Of a stretch of DNA of 64,000 bases, positions 9,430 to 18,679 are shown piece after piece. The stretch comes from Pararoseomonas sp. SCSIO 73927. Lineage in GTDB: Bacteria > Pseudomonadota > Alphaproteobacteria > Acetobacterales > Acetobacteraceae. The stretch is from contig NZ_CP146232.1 of the NCBI RefSeq assembly GCF_037040815.1, forward strand, positions 2,474,501 to 2,538,500, given 5' to 3'. Made by a program: the position numbers and the translations under genes. The notes beneath the pieces were generated by a model. That model was not told the DNA's origin. It did not search any database and saw nothing but the letters and a program-made list of their open reading frames with translations. Each line of letters starts with the position of its first letter. Position 1 is the stretch's first letter.

Positions 9430-12400
9430 TCAGAACCGGTTCTGAAGCCGCACCAGCACCCGCGTCTCGTCGAAATCCGCCGCCTTGTCGTAGCGCACGG
9501 CGCCGATAAGGCTGAGGTCGGGGGTGATGGACCAGTCCACCTCCGCCCGCAGCCCGCCCACGAAGCCGCTCTGCGTCTGGCCGGCGTAGAAGGCGGTGGC
9601 GGGCGTGGTGGTGCCGGCGCTGGAGGTGGCTAGCGCCTCCGCCTGGGCCTGCAGCCCGGCATCCCCGGGGAAGAACGGCGCCCGGTCCTCGCGGTACCGG
9701 GCGTAGCCCGCCGTGGCGCCGAGCCGGTAGGCCACGTTCCCCACCCGGCCCCGCCAGTCCACCGGCACGTTGAAGGCCATGTACTCCTGCGGGCTGAAGT
9801 AGCCGCCATGGCCGAGGGTGAAGTAGCGGAGGTTCTTGTCGTAGCTGAAGTAGACGAGGTCCACGCCGCCCGTCAGCTCGCCCGCCGTGCTGCGGTACAG
9901 GGGCAGGGAAACGCCGGCCCCCGCCTCGATCCGCGTGTTGCTCTCGACGTTCTCGCCCTGGAAGGTGGCGTAGCCGCCGCCGGCATAGGCGTAGCCGCGC
10001 CCGATCGGGATCTCCACCTGCGCCCGGCCGCCGGTGCGGACCACCGGGCCCATGGTGACGCCCGTGCGGTCGTCCACCGCGCCCGCCCAGGAGAGCAGGC
10101 TGTCCGTCACGGCCCGCCGCTCGCCGGCCACGCGGACCCGCAGGTTGTCCGTGATCGCGGGCGAGATCTCGATCCCGCCTACCACGTTGGTGCGGCGGAA
10201 GCCGAGCGGCGTGGTGCCGATGTCGAGCTTCAGCCAGTCCCGCCGCACGTAGTTCAGCGCGAGCGCGACGCCGGTGGCGCTGGTGTCGCGGCGCGAGGCG
10301 ACGCCGGCGGCGTTGGCGGCGATGTTCGTGTCCAGCACGTTGGTGCCGTAGCGGCGCAGCGCCTGCACGCTGGCGGAAGGGCTGCCGGAATCGATGGCCA
10401 CGGGCTGGACCGAGGCCGCGAGCCGGCCGCCCAGCGCGCCCGGCGAGACCTCCGCCTGGAAGGTGGCGCCGAACTCCGTCAGCCCGTCCAGCCCGTCATC
10501 GCCGGAGCGGGTCCGGACTGAGGCGGCGCCGGAGAGCAGCGTGGCCGTCTCGCTCCGCAGCGCCTCCGCCTCCGCCCGGATCTGGCGCAGCACGGGGTCG
10601 GCGGGGCCGGCCGAGGCGAGGGCCGTGCCCCCGGTGCCGGTGCCAGCGCCGGCGCCTGCGCGGGCGAAGGGGTTCGCCAAGCCCTGCATCTGCATCGCGG
10701 CCGGCGCCGCGGCGGTGGCGCGGGCGTTGCCGATCTCCGCGCTGCGGAAGGCGGCGGCCCGTTCCAGCGCGGCGGTGGCGCGGGGCTCGTCCCCGGCGGC
10801 GCGGGCCACCCGGGCCTCCAGCAGGGCCACGCGGGAATCGCGGGGGTTGGCGGACTGGGCGCCGGCCAGCAGCGCCTCGGCGCGCTCCCCGTCGCCGATG
10901 GCGAGCGACGCCTCGATGGCGCTGCGCCGGGCTTCCAGGTTGCGCGGGTCACGCATCAGCACGGCCTCGGCCACGCGCAGCGCCTCCTCCGGCCGCCGGG
11001 CGCCGAGGTAGAGGCGGGAGAGGGCGAGGTTGGCGTCGCTGTTGCCGGGATCGCTGGCGAGGACCGGGCGCAGCCGCTCGAAGGCGTCCGCCTGGTCCCC
11101 GGCCTCGTTCAGCCGGTCGGAGCCGCGAATGGCGGCGCCGGCGCGGATGGAGGCGATGTCGCGCCGCTGCTCCGCCGTGGCGCCGCTCGTGTCGGCCTCG
11201 GCCGCCAGGGCCGTCGCCTCCGCGTCCAGCCCGGCGCCGAGAAGCGCGCCCGCGACGGCGATGCGCGCGGCGGTGCCGGAGGCCTCGCGGTTGGCAAGCG
11301 CCGTGCGCGCCGCCTCCACCGCGCCGGCGCGGTCATTCGCGTCCCCGAAGGCACGGATCACGGCGGCGGCGGTGCTGCCGGTGGGATCGGGCCTTGCCGC
11401 GAGCGCCAGCAGGCGCGCGCGCCCCTCATAGGGGCTGAGCGAGAGGGTGGCGGCCGCGGCCTGCACCTCGCGCTGGCCGCGCACGCGGGCCGCGAGGCGG
11501 GACATGTCCGGGCTGCGGCGGTTCGGCGGCACCCGGGCCAGCAGAGCGTCCGCATCGGCGAAGCGGTTATCCTCCTCCGCCAGCAGGGCGGCGGCGAAGG
11601 CGGCGTCGGGGTTCGTGCTGCGGGCGGCGAGATCCTCCACCGTCGCGCGGGCCTCGGCGTTGCGGCCCCCGCGACGCAGGGCGCGGGCGAGGTCGAGCCG
11701 CGTCCAGGGGTCCTCCGGTGAGGCGGCCACCGCGTTGCGCAGGATAGCGGCGGCGGCGGTGGGGTCGGAGACGCGCGCGGCCTCCGCCCGATAGGAATTG
11801 CCCTCCGCCGTGGCGGTCTGCGGCGCGGCCGGGGCGCGCGGCGCGCTCGGCGCGGCCGGGCGCGGGGTGGCGAAGGCGGGGGCGCGGCCCTGGGCACGGA
11901 GCGCGGAATTCAGCCCCTGCTGCGCCGGCTGGAAGCCCGGGCGGCGGGCGAGGGCGGCGCGGAAGCGCTGCTCCGCCCCCTGCGGGTCGCCGCGGCGCAG
12001 CGCCAGCTCGCCCAGCACCACCTCGGCGTCGGAGCGGTCGTCCACCTGGCGCATGGCGGCGCGGCGGGCGGCGGTGTCGGCGCCGTCCAGGTCGTTGCGG
12101 CGCAGCCGCGACTGCGCCTCCGCCAGATCGGTCGAGTAGGAGGCGGCGTCCAGCGCGCGCTGCCACTGCTGCGCCCGGTCCGGGGCGGCGGCCACCGCGC
12201 GCTCCAGCAGGCGCCGGGCCTCGGGCTGGTTGCCCTGGCGCAGGCGGACGATGCCGAGCCCGCCCAGCGCGTCCGCGTCGTTCGGGTTGGTGGCGAGAAC
12301 GGCCTCGAAGCCCCGCGCGGCATCGGTGTTGCCGGCGCTGCCGCCGGCCTCCAGCCGCGCGAAGGCGGATTGGCGCGCGGCGGCGTTGGGATCGGCGGGC

Positions 12401-13245
12401 GCCGCAGCGGGCTGGGCGCGCAGCGCCTCCAGCCGGCGGCGCAGCTCCGCGTCGTCAGGGTAGCGCTGGAGATAGGCCTCGATCTGCGGGGCGGCGGCCG
12501 GGTCGTTGCCCGCGAAGCCGATCGCGGCGCGCCAGGACTGCCGCGCCTCCTGCGCCACCTCCGGCCGGTCGGCCAGCTCCGCCAGGCGGCGGATGCCGTC
12601 GGCCCGGGTATTGCCGGCGTAGGTGAGAGACTGGGCATAGGCGAGGCGGGAGCGGTCCGTGGCGCCGGAGCGGCCGGCGAGCTGTGCCAGCCCGCGCTGC
12701 CCTTCGGCGCGCCCGGCCTCCGTGCCGGACAGGGTCTGGTAGTATTCCAGGGCGTAGGGATCGGTCGGGGCCTGGCCGCCGAAAACCTGGCGGTAGCGCT
12801 GCGCGGCGGCCTCCGTGCGGCCGTCCCGTGCCAGGCGGCGCGCCTCCTCGATGGCGCCCCGGTCCACGGTCGCGCCGCGCACCGCGGTCTCGGCCTGGCT
12901 CTGCTGCTCGGGCGAGGCGCCGGCCGTGCGGAGGCGGGCGAGGTAGGCGTCGGCGGCGCTGCGGTTGCCGCGTGCCACCTCCAGCCTCGCCGCGACCGCG
13001 AGGACGGCCGGGTTGTTCGGCTCGGCGGCGAGCGCCCGCTCCACGGCCGGCCCGGCCAGCTCCAGCCGATCCGCGGCCAGCCAGCGCTCGGCCTGCCGGA
13101 CGAGCACGTCCACCGCCCCGGGCTGGCCGGAGGCGACCGGGGTGACCTGCGCGGGGGCCGGCCCTGCCCAGGCGGAGAGGGCAAGGGCCACGCCCAGCGC
13201 GGCCCGGCCCCCGTTGCGGCGCATCCCCCTCATGGAACCCCCCAT
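9430..13245 (-). CDS. bcsC: Cellulose synthase outer-membrane subunit BcsC (TPR plus beta-barrel)
   Basis: Export component of the cellulose machine, 1271 residues. The start MGGSMRGMRRNGG lies 2 bases after the BcsAB stop. A signal peptide (ALGVALALSAWAGPAPAQ) is followed by a long periplasmic solenoid of TPR-like repeats (about residues 40-900), rich in Ala, Arg and Leu. The C-terminal third (from about 940) is a BCSC_C barrel with GNVAYRLGATAGYARY and a final RLQNRF, a terminal Phe expected for outer-membrane insertion. BcsC binds peptidoglycan or partners through the TPRs and conducts the glucan across the outer membrane. It is the last gene of this operon; no bcsD or bcsZ follows. Confidence 0.95.
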   Translation of the reverse strand: MGGSMRGMRRNGGRAALGVALALSAWAGPAPAQVTPVASGQPGAVDVLVRQAERWLAADRLELAGPAVERALAAEPNNPAVLAVAARLEVARGNRSAADAYLARLRTAGASPEQQSQAETAVRGATVDRGAIEEARRLARDGRTEAAAQRYRQVFGGQAPTDPYALEYYQTLSGTEAGRAEGQRGLAQLAGRSGATDRSRLAYAQSLTYAGNTRADGIRRLAELADRPEVAQEARQSWRAAIGFAGNDPAAAPQIEAYLQRYPDDAELRRRLEALRAQPAAAPADPNAAARQSAFARLEAGGSAGNTDAARGFEAVLATNPNDADALGGLGIVRLRQGNQPEARRLLERAVAAAPDRAQQWQRALDAASYSTDLAEAQSRLRRNDLDGADTAARRAAMRQVDDRSDAEVVLGELALRRGDPQGAEQRFRAALARRPGFQPAQQGLNSALRAQGRAPAFATPRPAAPSAPRAPAAPQTATAEGNSYRAEAARVSDPTAAAAILRNAVAASPEDPWTRLDLARALRRGGRNAEARATVEDLAARSTNPDAAFAAALLAEEDNRFADADALLARVPPNRRSPDMSRLAARVRGQREVQAAAATLSLSPYEGRARLLALAARPDPTGSTAAAVIRAFGDANDRAGAVEAARTALANREASGTAARIAVAGALLGAGLDAEATALAAEADTSGATAEQRRDIASIRAGAAIRGSDRLNEAGDQADAFERLRPVLASDPGNSDANLALSRLYLGARRPEEALRVAEAVLMRDPRNLEARRSAIEASLAIGDGERAEALLAGAQSANPRDSRVALLEARVARAAGDEPRATAALERAAAFRSAEIGNARATAAAPAAMQMQGLANPFARAGAGAGTGTGGTALASAGPADPVLRQIRAEAEALRSETATLLSGAASVRTRSGDDGLDGLTEFGATFQAEVSPGALGGRLAASVQPVAIDSGSPSASVQALRRYGTNVLDTNIAANAAGVASRRDTSATGVALALNYVRRDWLKLDIGTTPLGFRRTNVVGGIEISPAITDNLRVRVAGERRAVTDSLLSWAGAVDDRTGVTMGPVVRTGGRAQVEIPIGRGYAYAGGGYATFQGENVESNTRIEAGAGVSLPLYRSTAGELTGGVDLVYFSYDKNLRYFTLGHGGYFSPQEYMAFNVPVDWRGRVGNVAYRLGATAGYARYREDRAPFFPGDAGLQAQAEALATSSAGTTTPATAFYAGQTQSGFVGGLRAEVDWSITPDLSLIGAVRYDKAADFDETRVLVRLQNRF

Positions 13246-13247
13246 GG

Positions 13248-16200
13248 TCAGTGCTCCCTCGGTGTGCGGGCCCGCAGGCGCATCGCGGCCCGGCGGCGCA
13301 GCAGCCAGTAGAAGGGCAGGCCGAGCAGCAGCGCGGCCGCCAGCATCAGCCCGGCCACCCGCCAGGGGCTGCTTCCCAGCCAGAGGTAGGGAAGAACCCA
13401 GATCGGCGGGCTGCCCACGCCGTAGGTGGCCGCGGTGCGGTAGCCCGCGGCGTTGCCCCCGTTGATGACGACGAGGTCGCCCTGCACCCGCGCGGAGGCC
13501 TCCGGGCTGCGGAGCGTGGAGACCACGCCGGAGAGCGCCGCGGGCGTCGCGCCCAGCACGGCCACCACGGACTTGCCGGCCGCCAGCGGGCTCTCCGTGC
13601 CCAGCAGTACCGCCGTGCCCTCGCCGAGTTCGGCGAGGGCGGTGGAGGCGCGGGTGATCTCGCCGGAGCCCGGGCGGTCCAGGAAGAGGGCGCGGAAATC
13701 GGCCAGGGCATCGGGTGCTGCGATCGTCAGCCGGTCGTTCTGCACGGACACCGCGCTGTCCCGCAGCAGGGTGGCAGCGGCGGGCTGGCGGCCCAGCGTG
13801 CCCATCAGCAGCAGGTCCTGCCCGGCCACCGTCTGCAGCGTGGCGGGGAAGACGACGCTCAGCCCGGTGGCGGGCAGCCCGACATTCGCGGCCAGCATCC
13901 CGATCAGGTCGAGGAAGGCGCCGGCCTCCAGCGTGTTCGGCCGCTCCGGCAGGACGGCGGCCGTGCCGGAGAGATCGGCCATGCGGGTGAAGGGGTAGCC
14001 CGCGGAGGCGAAGAAGTTGAGGCTCGGCAGGCGCGCGTAGCGCCAGGCCTTGGACACGTCGATCGTGCTGTCGGGATCGACGGCGGCGCGGATGTCGCCG
14101 GGCACGGCCGTGCACTCGCCGCGGTTTAGCGGGCGCATGTCGAAGCGCATCTGCAGCTCCTCCCGCCCGAAGAGTAGGTAGGTCGGGACCATCGCCCGGC
14201 CGCGGCGCACGGCCTCGTCGCCCAGCAGCCAGCCGCTGAGGAGGTTCAGCGGCCACATCCGCTCCCCGGTGCCGAGCGGGAAGGAGCGGAGGTAGTTCTC
14301 GGAGACGAGCACGTCGAGGCGCGACGCCGCCACGTCCACCGCTTGCCCGTTCGGCCCGCGGAAGTTGATGTTGGCGGGGATGCCGCGGTCCGCCCAGGTG
14401 TAGAGGTCCGGTGCGGTGCGCAGCGGCACGCGGATGGTGCCGGGGGCGTAGCCGTAGCCCTGCAGCTCCGCGCGGTCGACGAGGGCGCCGAACTGCACGG
14501 GGCGGTCCGGCGGCAGCCAGCGCGGCGCGTCGTAGGGCGCGCGGGCCGGCAGGGTGGGGGCGGAGACGAGGGCGAGGTCGCCACCGACGCCGCCGCGCCC
14601 GGCAGCCAGGGCCAGGGCGGCCTGCGCCACATCCTGCTCCGACCGGCCGCCGAGGACGAGCAGCGTGCCATAGGGGTCGGTGGGGTTGGCGACCATGGCG
14701 AGGGTCGGGCCCTCGAAGCGCGGCAGGGGAAGGCCGGGCACCGCATCCGGCCCCGCGGCGATCACCACGGCGTTGCCCGTGGGCGGCGCGGCGCGGTCCA
14801 CGGGGAAGCTGGCGCCGCGGTAATCGGCCTGCACCGCGAACCAGGAGGCGGCGACGGCCGCGGCGCGCAGCCCCTGCGCGCCGGTCTCGGCCGGGATGAC
14901 GAAGGGCAGGGTCAGGGCGCGGCGCAGGACGCGGCGGTCGAAGAGCGGCTCGGGCAGGCGGGCCAGGTCGCGCTGCGGCTGCAGGCGCTCAATCGTCAGC
15001 TGCAGCGTCGAGAGGTCGGTGATGTTGGCGTAGAGCAGGCCGGAGAGCGGGTCGTTGCACTCCGTCGCGTAGCGGCCGGCGAAGCGGAAGTTCAGCCGGT
15101 TCAACTCCGCGAAGTTCACGGGGTCGATGTCGAAGGAGAGCGGGCCGAAGGCCTGGCGCGCGGGGTCGAGCGTGATGTTGCCCACGAACTGCTCGTTCAG
15201 CGTGATCGCGATCTGACTGAGCGAGGGGAGGAGGGAGGCCGAGGACCCGCCCTGCACGGTGAGGCGCGCCGCCGTCACCACCTCGTCCCGCGAGAGACCG
15301 AAGAGGAGGCCCTGGAGCTCGGAGACGCCGCTGAAGCGCATCGGGCCGGTCAGGCCGAGGTCGCGGAAGGTCAGCCGCGCCTCGCGCCGGGATCCCGGCG
15401 GCGCCGGGGAAGCGGCGGGGGGGGCCGCGGGCGCGGCCTGCTGGGGTGCCGCGGCGGGCGGAGGCGCCGGCTGGGCGGCCGGGGCCGTCGCGGGGGCGGG
15501 AATGGGCGGCGGGGTGAAGCTCGGCGGCGCCACGTCAGGCCGGGCCTGCGCAGGGGTCAGGGTGAGTGCCGGGGCGGGCGCCGTGCGCGCGGCGGGTTGG
15601 GCGGCCGCCACCGCCGGCAGCAGCAGCGCCAGGAGGCCGATGGCGGCCGCCGTGGTCTCGCGCAGGCCGACTTCCTGCGGCGACTGCTTCGGCCGCACCA
15701 CGTCGGACTTGCGGATCTGTTCGACCGGCACGGGCTTGCTCACGCGGCTGGGCTCTTTCGTCATCTTGAAGCGGTACTTGCGGAACACGGCGTCCTTCGT
15801 GGCCATCACCACGTCCTTCAGGGCGCGCAGGGGCTGGTCCTTCGGCCAGTGGTCCCAGTGCACCCAGGCGTCCGGGCGGCCGAAGAACACGCGGACCATC
15901 GCGGCCTCGTCGACCACGTTCTCGATGTGGAAGCGCAGGAAGGCCTGGCCCTCCTCCCAGTGCAGGAGGGTGGCGTGCACCGGCACCTTCTCGTCGCCGA
16001 GGTCGAAGCAGACCTGGCACTGGTCGCCATCCGCGATGCCCAGCGGGCGGTCCAGCAGGAGGCGCGCGCCGGACATGGAGATGTCGGAGGAGTGGGCGGA
16101 GACGCGGCGCCCGTCGGAGAGGACCAGCTCGGCGGGCAGGTTCACGTCCACGCGGGCGCGGTCGCGCATCTGCTCCCGCTCCAGCCCTACCGCGACGGCG

Positions 16201-17864
16201 GCGGAGACGGGGACGAGGCAGAGGGTGGTCCAGAGCGTGTTCAGCAGGTAGGCCTGGAAGTCCAGCGATCCCGCCTCCGTCGTCAGCGTGCCGTAGAGGC
16301 CGATGACGACGCCGGCGACGAGGCAGCCGAGCAGGATGAGGTTCGGCAGCACCGCGCGCACGTCGAGGTAGCCCACCTCCAGCCGCCCGCCCTTGTCCGT
16401 CACGTTGAACTTGCCCTTGCGCGGGTCCCAGAGCGTCGCGAGCGTGACGAGGACGAGCGGCGCCGCCATGCAGGCCTCGTAGATCTCGGACCAGAAGGAG
16501 TGGCGGTTGTGCCCGTTGAGGCGGGAGGCCGTGCCGAAGGCGTGGAACATGTGGCTGCCCGCATAGGCGATGATCGCGAGCGGCGAGGCCGCGATGATGT
16601 TCTGCCCGAAGAAGAGGAAGGCGAGCGGCGAGGTGAGGAAGACGATGCGCGGGAGCGCGAAGAGGAAGGAGAAGCCCGCGGTAAAGTAGCAGAGCCGCTG
16701 CGCCCAGGTGAGGCCGGCGGCGAAGGGCGTGTTCTCCTGCCGGAGGATCTGGATCATGCCGCGCGCCCAGCGCATGCGCTGGCCGATGTGGATGGACAGG
16801 CGCTCCGTCGCCAGACCGGCGGCCAGCGGCAGGCGGATATAGGCGGTGTGCCAGCCCTTCTGCTGCATGAGCAGGGAGCAGTGGCAGTCCTCCGTCACCG
16901 TCTGGTGCGGCACGCCGCCCACCTCCATCAGCGCCTCGCGGCGGATGAGCGCGCAGGAGCCGCAGAAAAAGGCGGCGTTCCACAGGTCGTTGCCGGGCTG
17001 GATGGCGCCGTAGAAGAGCAAGCCCTCGTTCGGCACGGGGCGGCTGCGCGCGAGGTTCCGCTCGAAGGGGTCGGGCGAGTAGAAGTAGTGCGGGGTCTGC
17101 ACCATCGACAGGCGCGCGTCCCGCACCAGCCACCCGGCCGTCATCTGCAGGAAGGCGCGGGTGGGGGCGTGGTCGCAGTCGAAGATGGCGATGTACTCGC
17201 CATCCGTGTGGCGCAGCGCGTGGTTGATGTTGCCGGCCTTGGCGCCCTTGTTGTCCGGGCGGATGATGTAGCCGCAGCCCACCTCCTCGCAGAACTGGCG
17301 GAACTCCGGGCGGCGGCCATCGTCCAGCACGTAGACGTTCAGCTTGTCCCGCGGCCAGTCGATGTTCATGCAGGCCAGCACGGTCGGCCGCACGATTTCC
17401 AGGCTCTCGTTGTAGCTCGGCACGTAGACGTCCACGCTCGGCCACTCCGCCGGGTCGGCGGGAAGCCGCGTGGGCTTGCGGTTCAGCGGGTAGGTGAGCT
17501 GCACGTAGGAGAGGAAGAGCAGCGCGCCCGCGTAGCACTCCGCCGCGAAAAGCCCGAGGGAGAGGAAGCCCTGGAAAGGGTTGTCGAACTCGATCGTCTC
17601 GCTCACCCGCCACCAGAGGTAGCGGGAGGTGATGGCGAAGGAGAGCATCACCAGCAGCACCGTGGCGCGGCGGGACTTCCAGCGGCTGATCACCAGGAAG
17701 GCCGCGATCCCCAGCAGGGTGAGAACCGCCTGCTGCTCCCCGTTCAGCGGCACCGTGATGACGGCGAGGACGGCGAGGGCCCCTGCGACGATGCTGGCCG
17801 TCCGGAGTGCCCGCCCGAGAAGCGGCAGCCGGTCGGTCGTGGCGGTCATCCGCATCGCGGTCAT
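13248..17864 (-). CDS. bcsAB: Fused cellulose synthase catalytic-regulatory protein BcsA-BcsB
   Basis: Single chain of 1538 residues that makes beta-1,4-glucan from UDP-glucose at the inner membrane. The BcsA half has several membrane segments and the GT2 motifs: DDG near 180, FDCDHAP near 229-231, TED near 325 and QRMRW near 361-365. A PilZ domain follows, with RDRAR near 566-570 and DISMSG near 590, the c-di-GMP-binding pattern. At about 737-757 there is an internal signal-like segment (AAIGLLALLLPAVAAAQP), then a Pro/Ala linker and the BcsB half (RLTFRDLGLTGPMRFSG onward), ending in a C-terminal membrane anchor. The ATG overlaps the BcsQ stop (ATGA). The fusion matches AcsAB of Komagataeibacter in order and size (about 1550 residues). 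Confidence 0.96.
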   Translation of the reverse strand: MTAMRMTATTDRLPLLGRALRTASIVAGALAVLAVITVPLNGEQQAVLTLLGIAAFLVISRWKSRRATVLLVMLSFAITSRYLWWRVSETIEFDNPFQGFLSLGLFAAECYAGALLFLSYVQLTYPLNRKPTRLPADPAEWPSVDVYVPSYNESLEIVRPTVLACMNIDWPRDKLNVYVLDDGRRPEFRQFCEEVGCGYIIRPDNKGAKAGNINHALRHTDGEYIAIFDCDHAPTRAFLQMTAGWLVRDARLSMVQTPHYFYSPDPFERNLARSRPVPNEGLLFYGAIQPGNDLWNAAFFCGSCALIRREALMEVGGVPHQTVTEDCHCSLLMQQKGWHTAYIRLPLAAGLATERLSIHIGQRMRWARGMIQILRQENTPFAAGLTWAQRLCYFTAGFSFLFALPRIVFLTSPLAFLFFGQNIIAASPLAIIAYAGSHMFHAFGTASRLNGHNRHSFWSEIYEACMAAPLVLVTLATLWDPRKGKFNVTDKGGRLEVGYLDVRAVLPNLILLGCLVAGVVIGLYGTLTTEAGSLDFQAYLLNTLWTTLCLVPVSAAVAVGLEREQMRDRARVDVNLPAELVLSDGRRVSAHSSDISMSGARLLLDRPLGIADGDQCQVCFDLGDEKVPVHATLLHWEEGQAFLRFHIENVVDEAAMVRVFFGRPDAWVHWDHWPKDQPLRALKDVVMATKDAVFRKYRFKMTKEPSRVSKPVPVEQIRKSDVVRPKQSPQEVGLRETTAAAIGLLALLLPAVAAAQPAARTAPAPALTLTPAQARPDVAPPSFTPPPIPAPATAPAAQPAPPPAAAPQQAAPAAPPAASPAPPGSRREARLTFRDLGLTGPMRFSGVSELQGLLFGLSRDEVVTAARLTVQGGSSASLLPSLSQIAITLNEQFVGNITLDPARQAFGPLSFDIDPVNFAELNRLNFRFAGRYATECNDPLSGLLYANITDLSTLQLTIERLQPQRDLARLPEPLFDRRVLRRALTLPFVIPAETGAQGLRAAAVAASWFAVQADYRGASFPVDRAAPPTGNAVVIAAGPDAVPGLPLPRFEGPTLAMVANPTDPYGTLLVLGGRSEQDVAQAALALAAGRGGVGGDLALVSAPTLPARAPYDAPRWLPPDRPVQFGALVDRAELQGYGYAPGTIRVPLRTAPDLYTWADRGIPANINFRGPNGQAVDVAASRLDVLVSENYLRSFPLGTGERMWPLNLLSGWLLGDEAVRRGRAMVPTYLLFGREELQMRFDMRPLNRGECTAVPGDIRAAVDPDSTIDVSKAWRYARLPSLNFFASAGYPFTRMADLSGTAAVLPERPNTLEAGAFLDLIGMLAANVGLPATGLSVVFPATLQTVAGQDLLLMGTLGRQPAAATLLRDSAVSVQNDRLTIAAPDALADFRALFLDRPGSGEITRASTALAELGEGTAVLLGTESPLAAGKSVVAVLGATPAALSGVVSTLRSPEASARVQGDLVVINGGNAAGYRTAATYGVGSPPIWVLPYLWLGSSPWRVAGLMLAAALLLGLPFYWLLRRRAAMRLRARTPREH

Positions 17865-18679
17865 CGACGCAACCCCCAATGGGTCAGGACGGAGTGCCCG
17901 CCCGCGGGCGCCGCGGGCGGAAGGGCCAGGCGGGCGAGGATGCCCTCGGCCAGGAGAGAGAGGTCCTCGGCGGCCCGGCTGCCCGGGACCTCCACTGGCA
18001 GGCGGCGGTCGGCCAGCGCCTCGGCCACGCCGGGATCGCGGGCGACCACGCCGACGAGCCGCGCGCCCATCACGGCCTGCGCGCAGTCCAGCACGGCGGT
18101 GGAGAGCGGCGCGTCCAGCTCCACCTGGTTCAGCACGAGCAGGGCGCGCTCCGCCGCCCGCACCGCCAGGGTGCCGCGGCCGAGGAAGCGGCCATCGGCG
18201 ATCTGGGGGATGAGGGAGGCGCTGCCGCCATCGGCCAGCAGCACGACGGCGGAGAGGTCGATCAGCGGCATGATGGCCGAGAGCGCGGGGGATGGGCCGG
18301 GCGGGCTGTCCACGATCAGCAGGCGGTGCGGGTCCGCCAGCATTTCGCGCACCGGCTCGGCCAGCGCCTCCGGCCGGTCCATCAGCAGGCGCGTCAGCTC
18401 CAGCGCGCGGCGCGGCTCCACCTCGCCGTGCGGCAGCAGGGAGACCCCGTAGGGCGTGTGGCGGAGCGCGGCGCGCCAGGCGAGGCCGCTGCCGACCTCC
18501 GACACGAATCCCGCCTCGTCCCGCACGGGCATGCCGAGGTGGAGGCGCAGCGCGTTCTGCGGATCGAGGTCCAGGCCCATGACCTCGTGCCCTCGCGCCG
18601 CGAGGAGGGCGGCGACGTTCGCGGCGATGGTGGTCTTCCCGACGCCCCCCTTGGGCGACACGAAGGCGATGAGCGGCAC
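17861..18679 (-). CDS. bcsQ: Cellulose-associated ParA/MinD-type ATPase (BcsQ/YhjQ-like)
   Basis: P-loop ATPase of 272 residues with the deviant Walker A motif SPKGGVGKTT at residues 8-17 and the following LDLDPQNALRLHLGM. A later VDSPPGPSPALSAIM corresponds to the switch region. BcsQ proteins help position and stabilise the cellulose synthase complex at the inner membrane or cell pole. The GTG start shares one base with the stop of the proline-rich gene, and its own stop overlaps the BcsAB start, so the three genes are translationally coupled. Assignment rests on the motifs plus this operon position. Confidence 0.9.
   Translation of the reverse strand: MPLIAFVSPKGGVGKTTIAANVAALLAARGHEVMGLDLDPQNALRLHLGMPVRDEAGFVSEVGSGLAWRAALRHTPYGVSLLPHGEVEPRRALELTRLLMDRPEALAEPVREMLADPHRLLIVDSPPGPSPALSAIMPLIDLSAVVLLADGGSASLIPQIADGRFLGRGTLAVRAAERALLVLNQVELDAPLSTAVLDCAQAVMGARLVGVVARDPGVAEALADRRLPVEVPGSRAAEDLSLLAEGILARLALPPAAPAGGHSVLTHWGLRR

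Noticed and set aside
14343..18452. Very long open frame on the plus strand opposite bcsAB
   Set aside because: It is antisense to a clearly coding gene; its protein is Gly/Arg/Ala-rich with no domain and no ribosome site. High G+C creates such open antisense frames.
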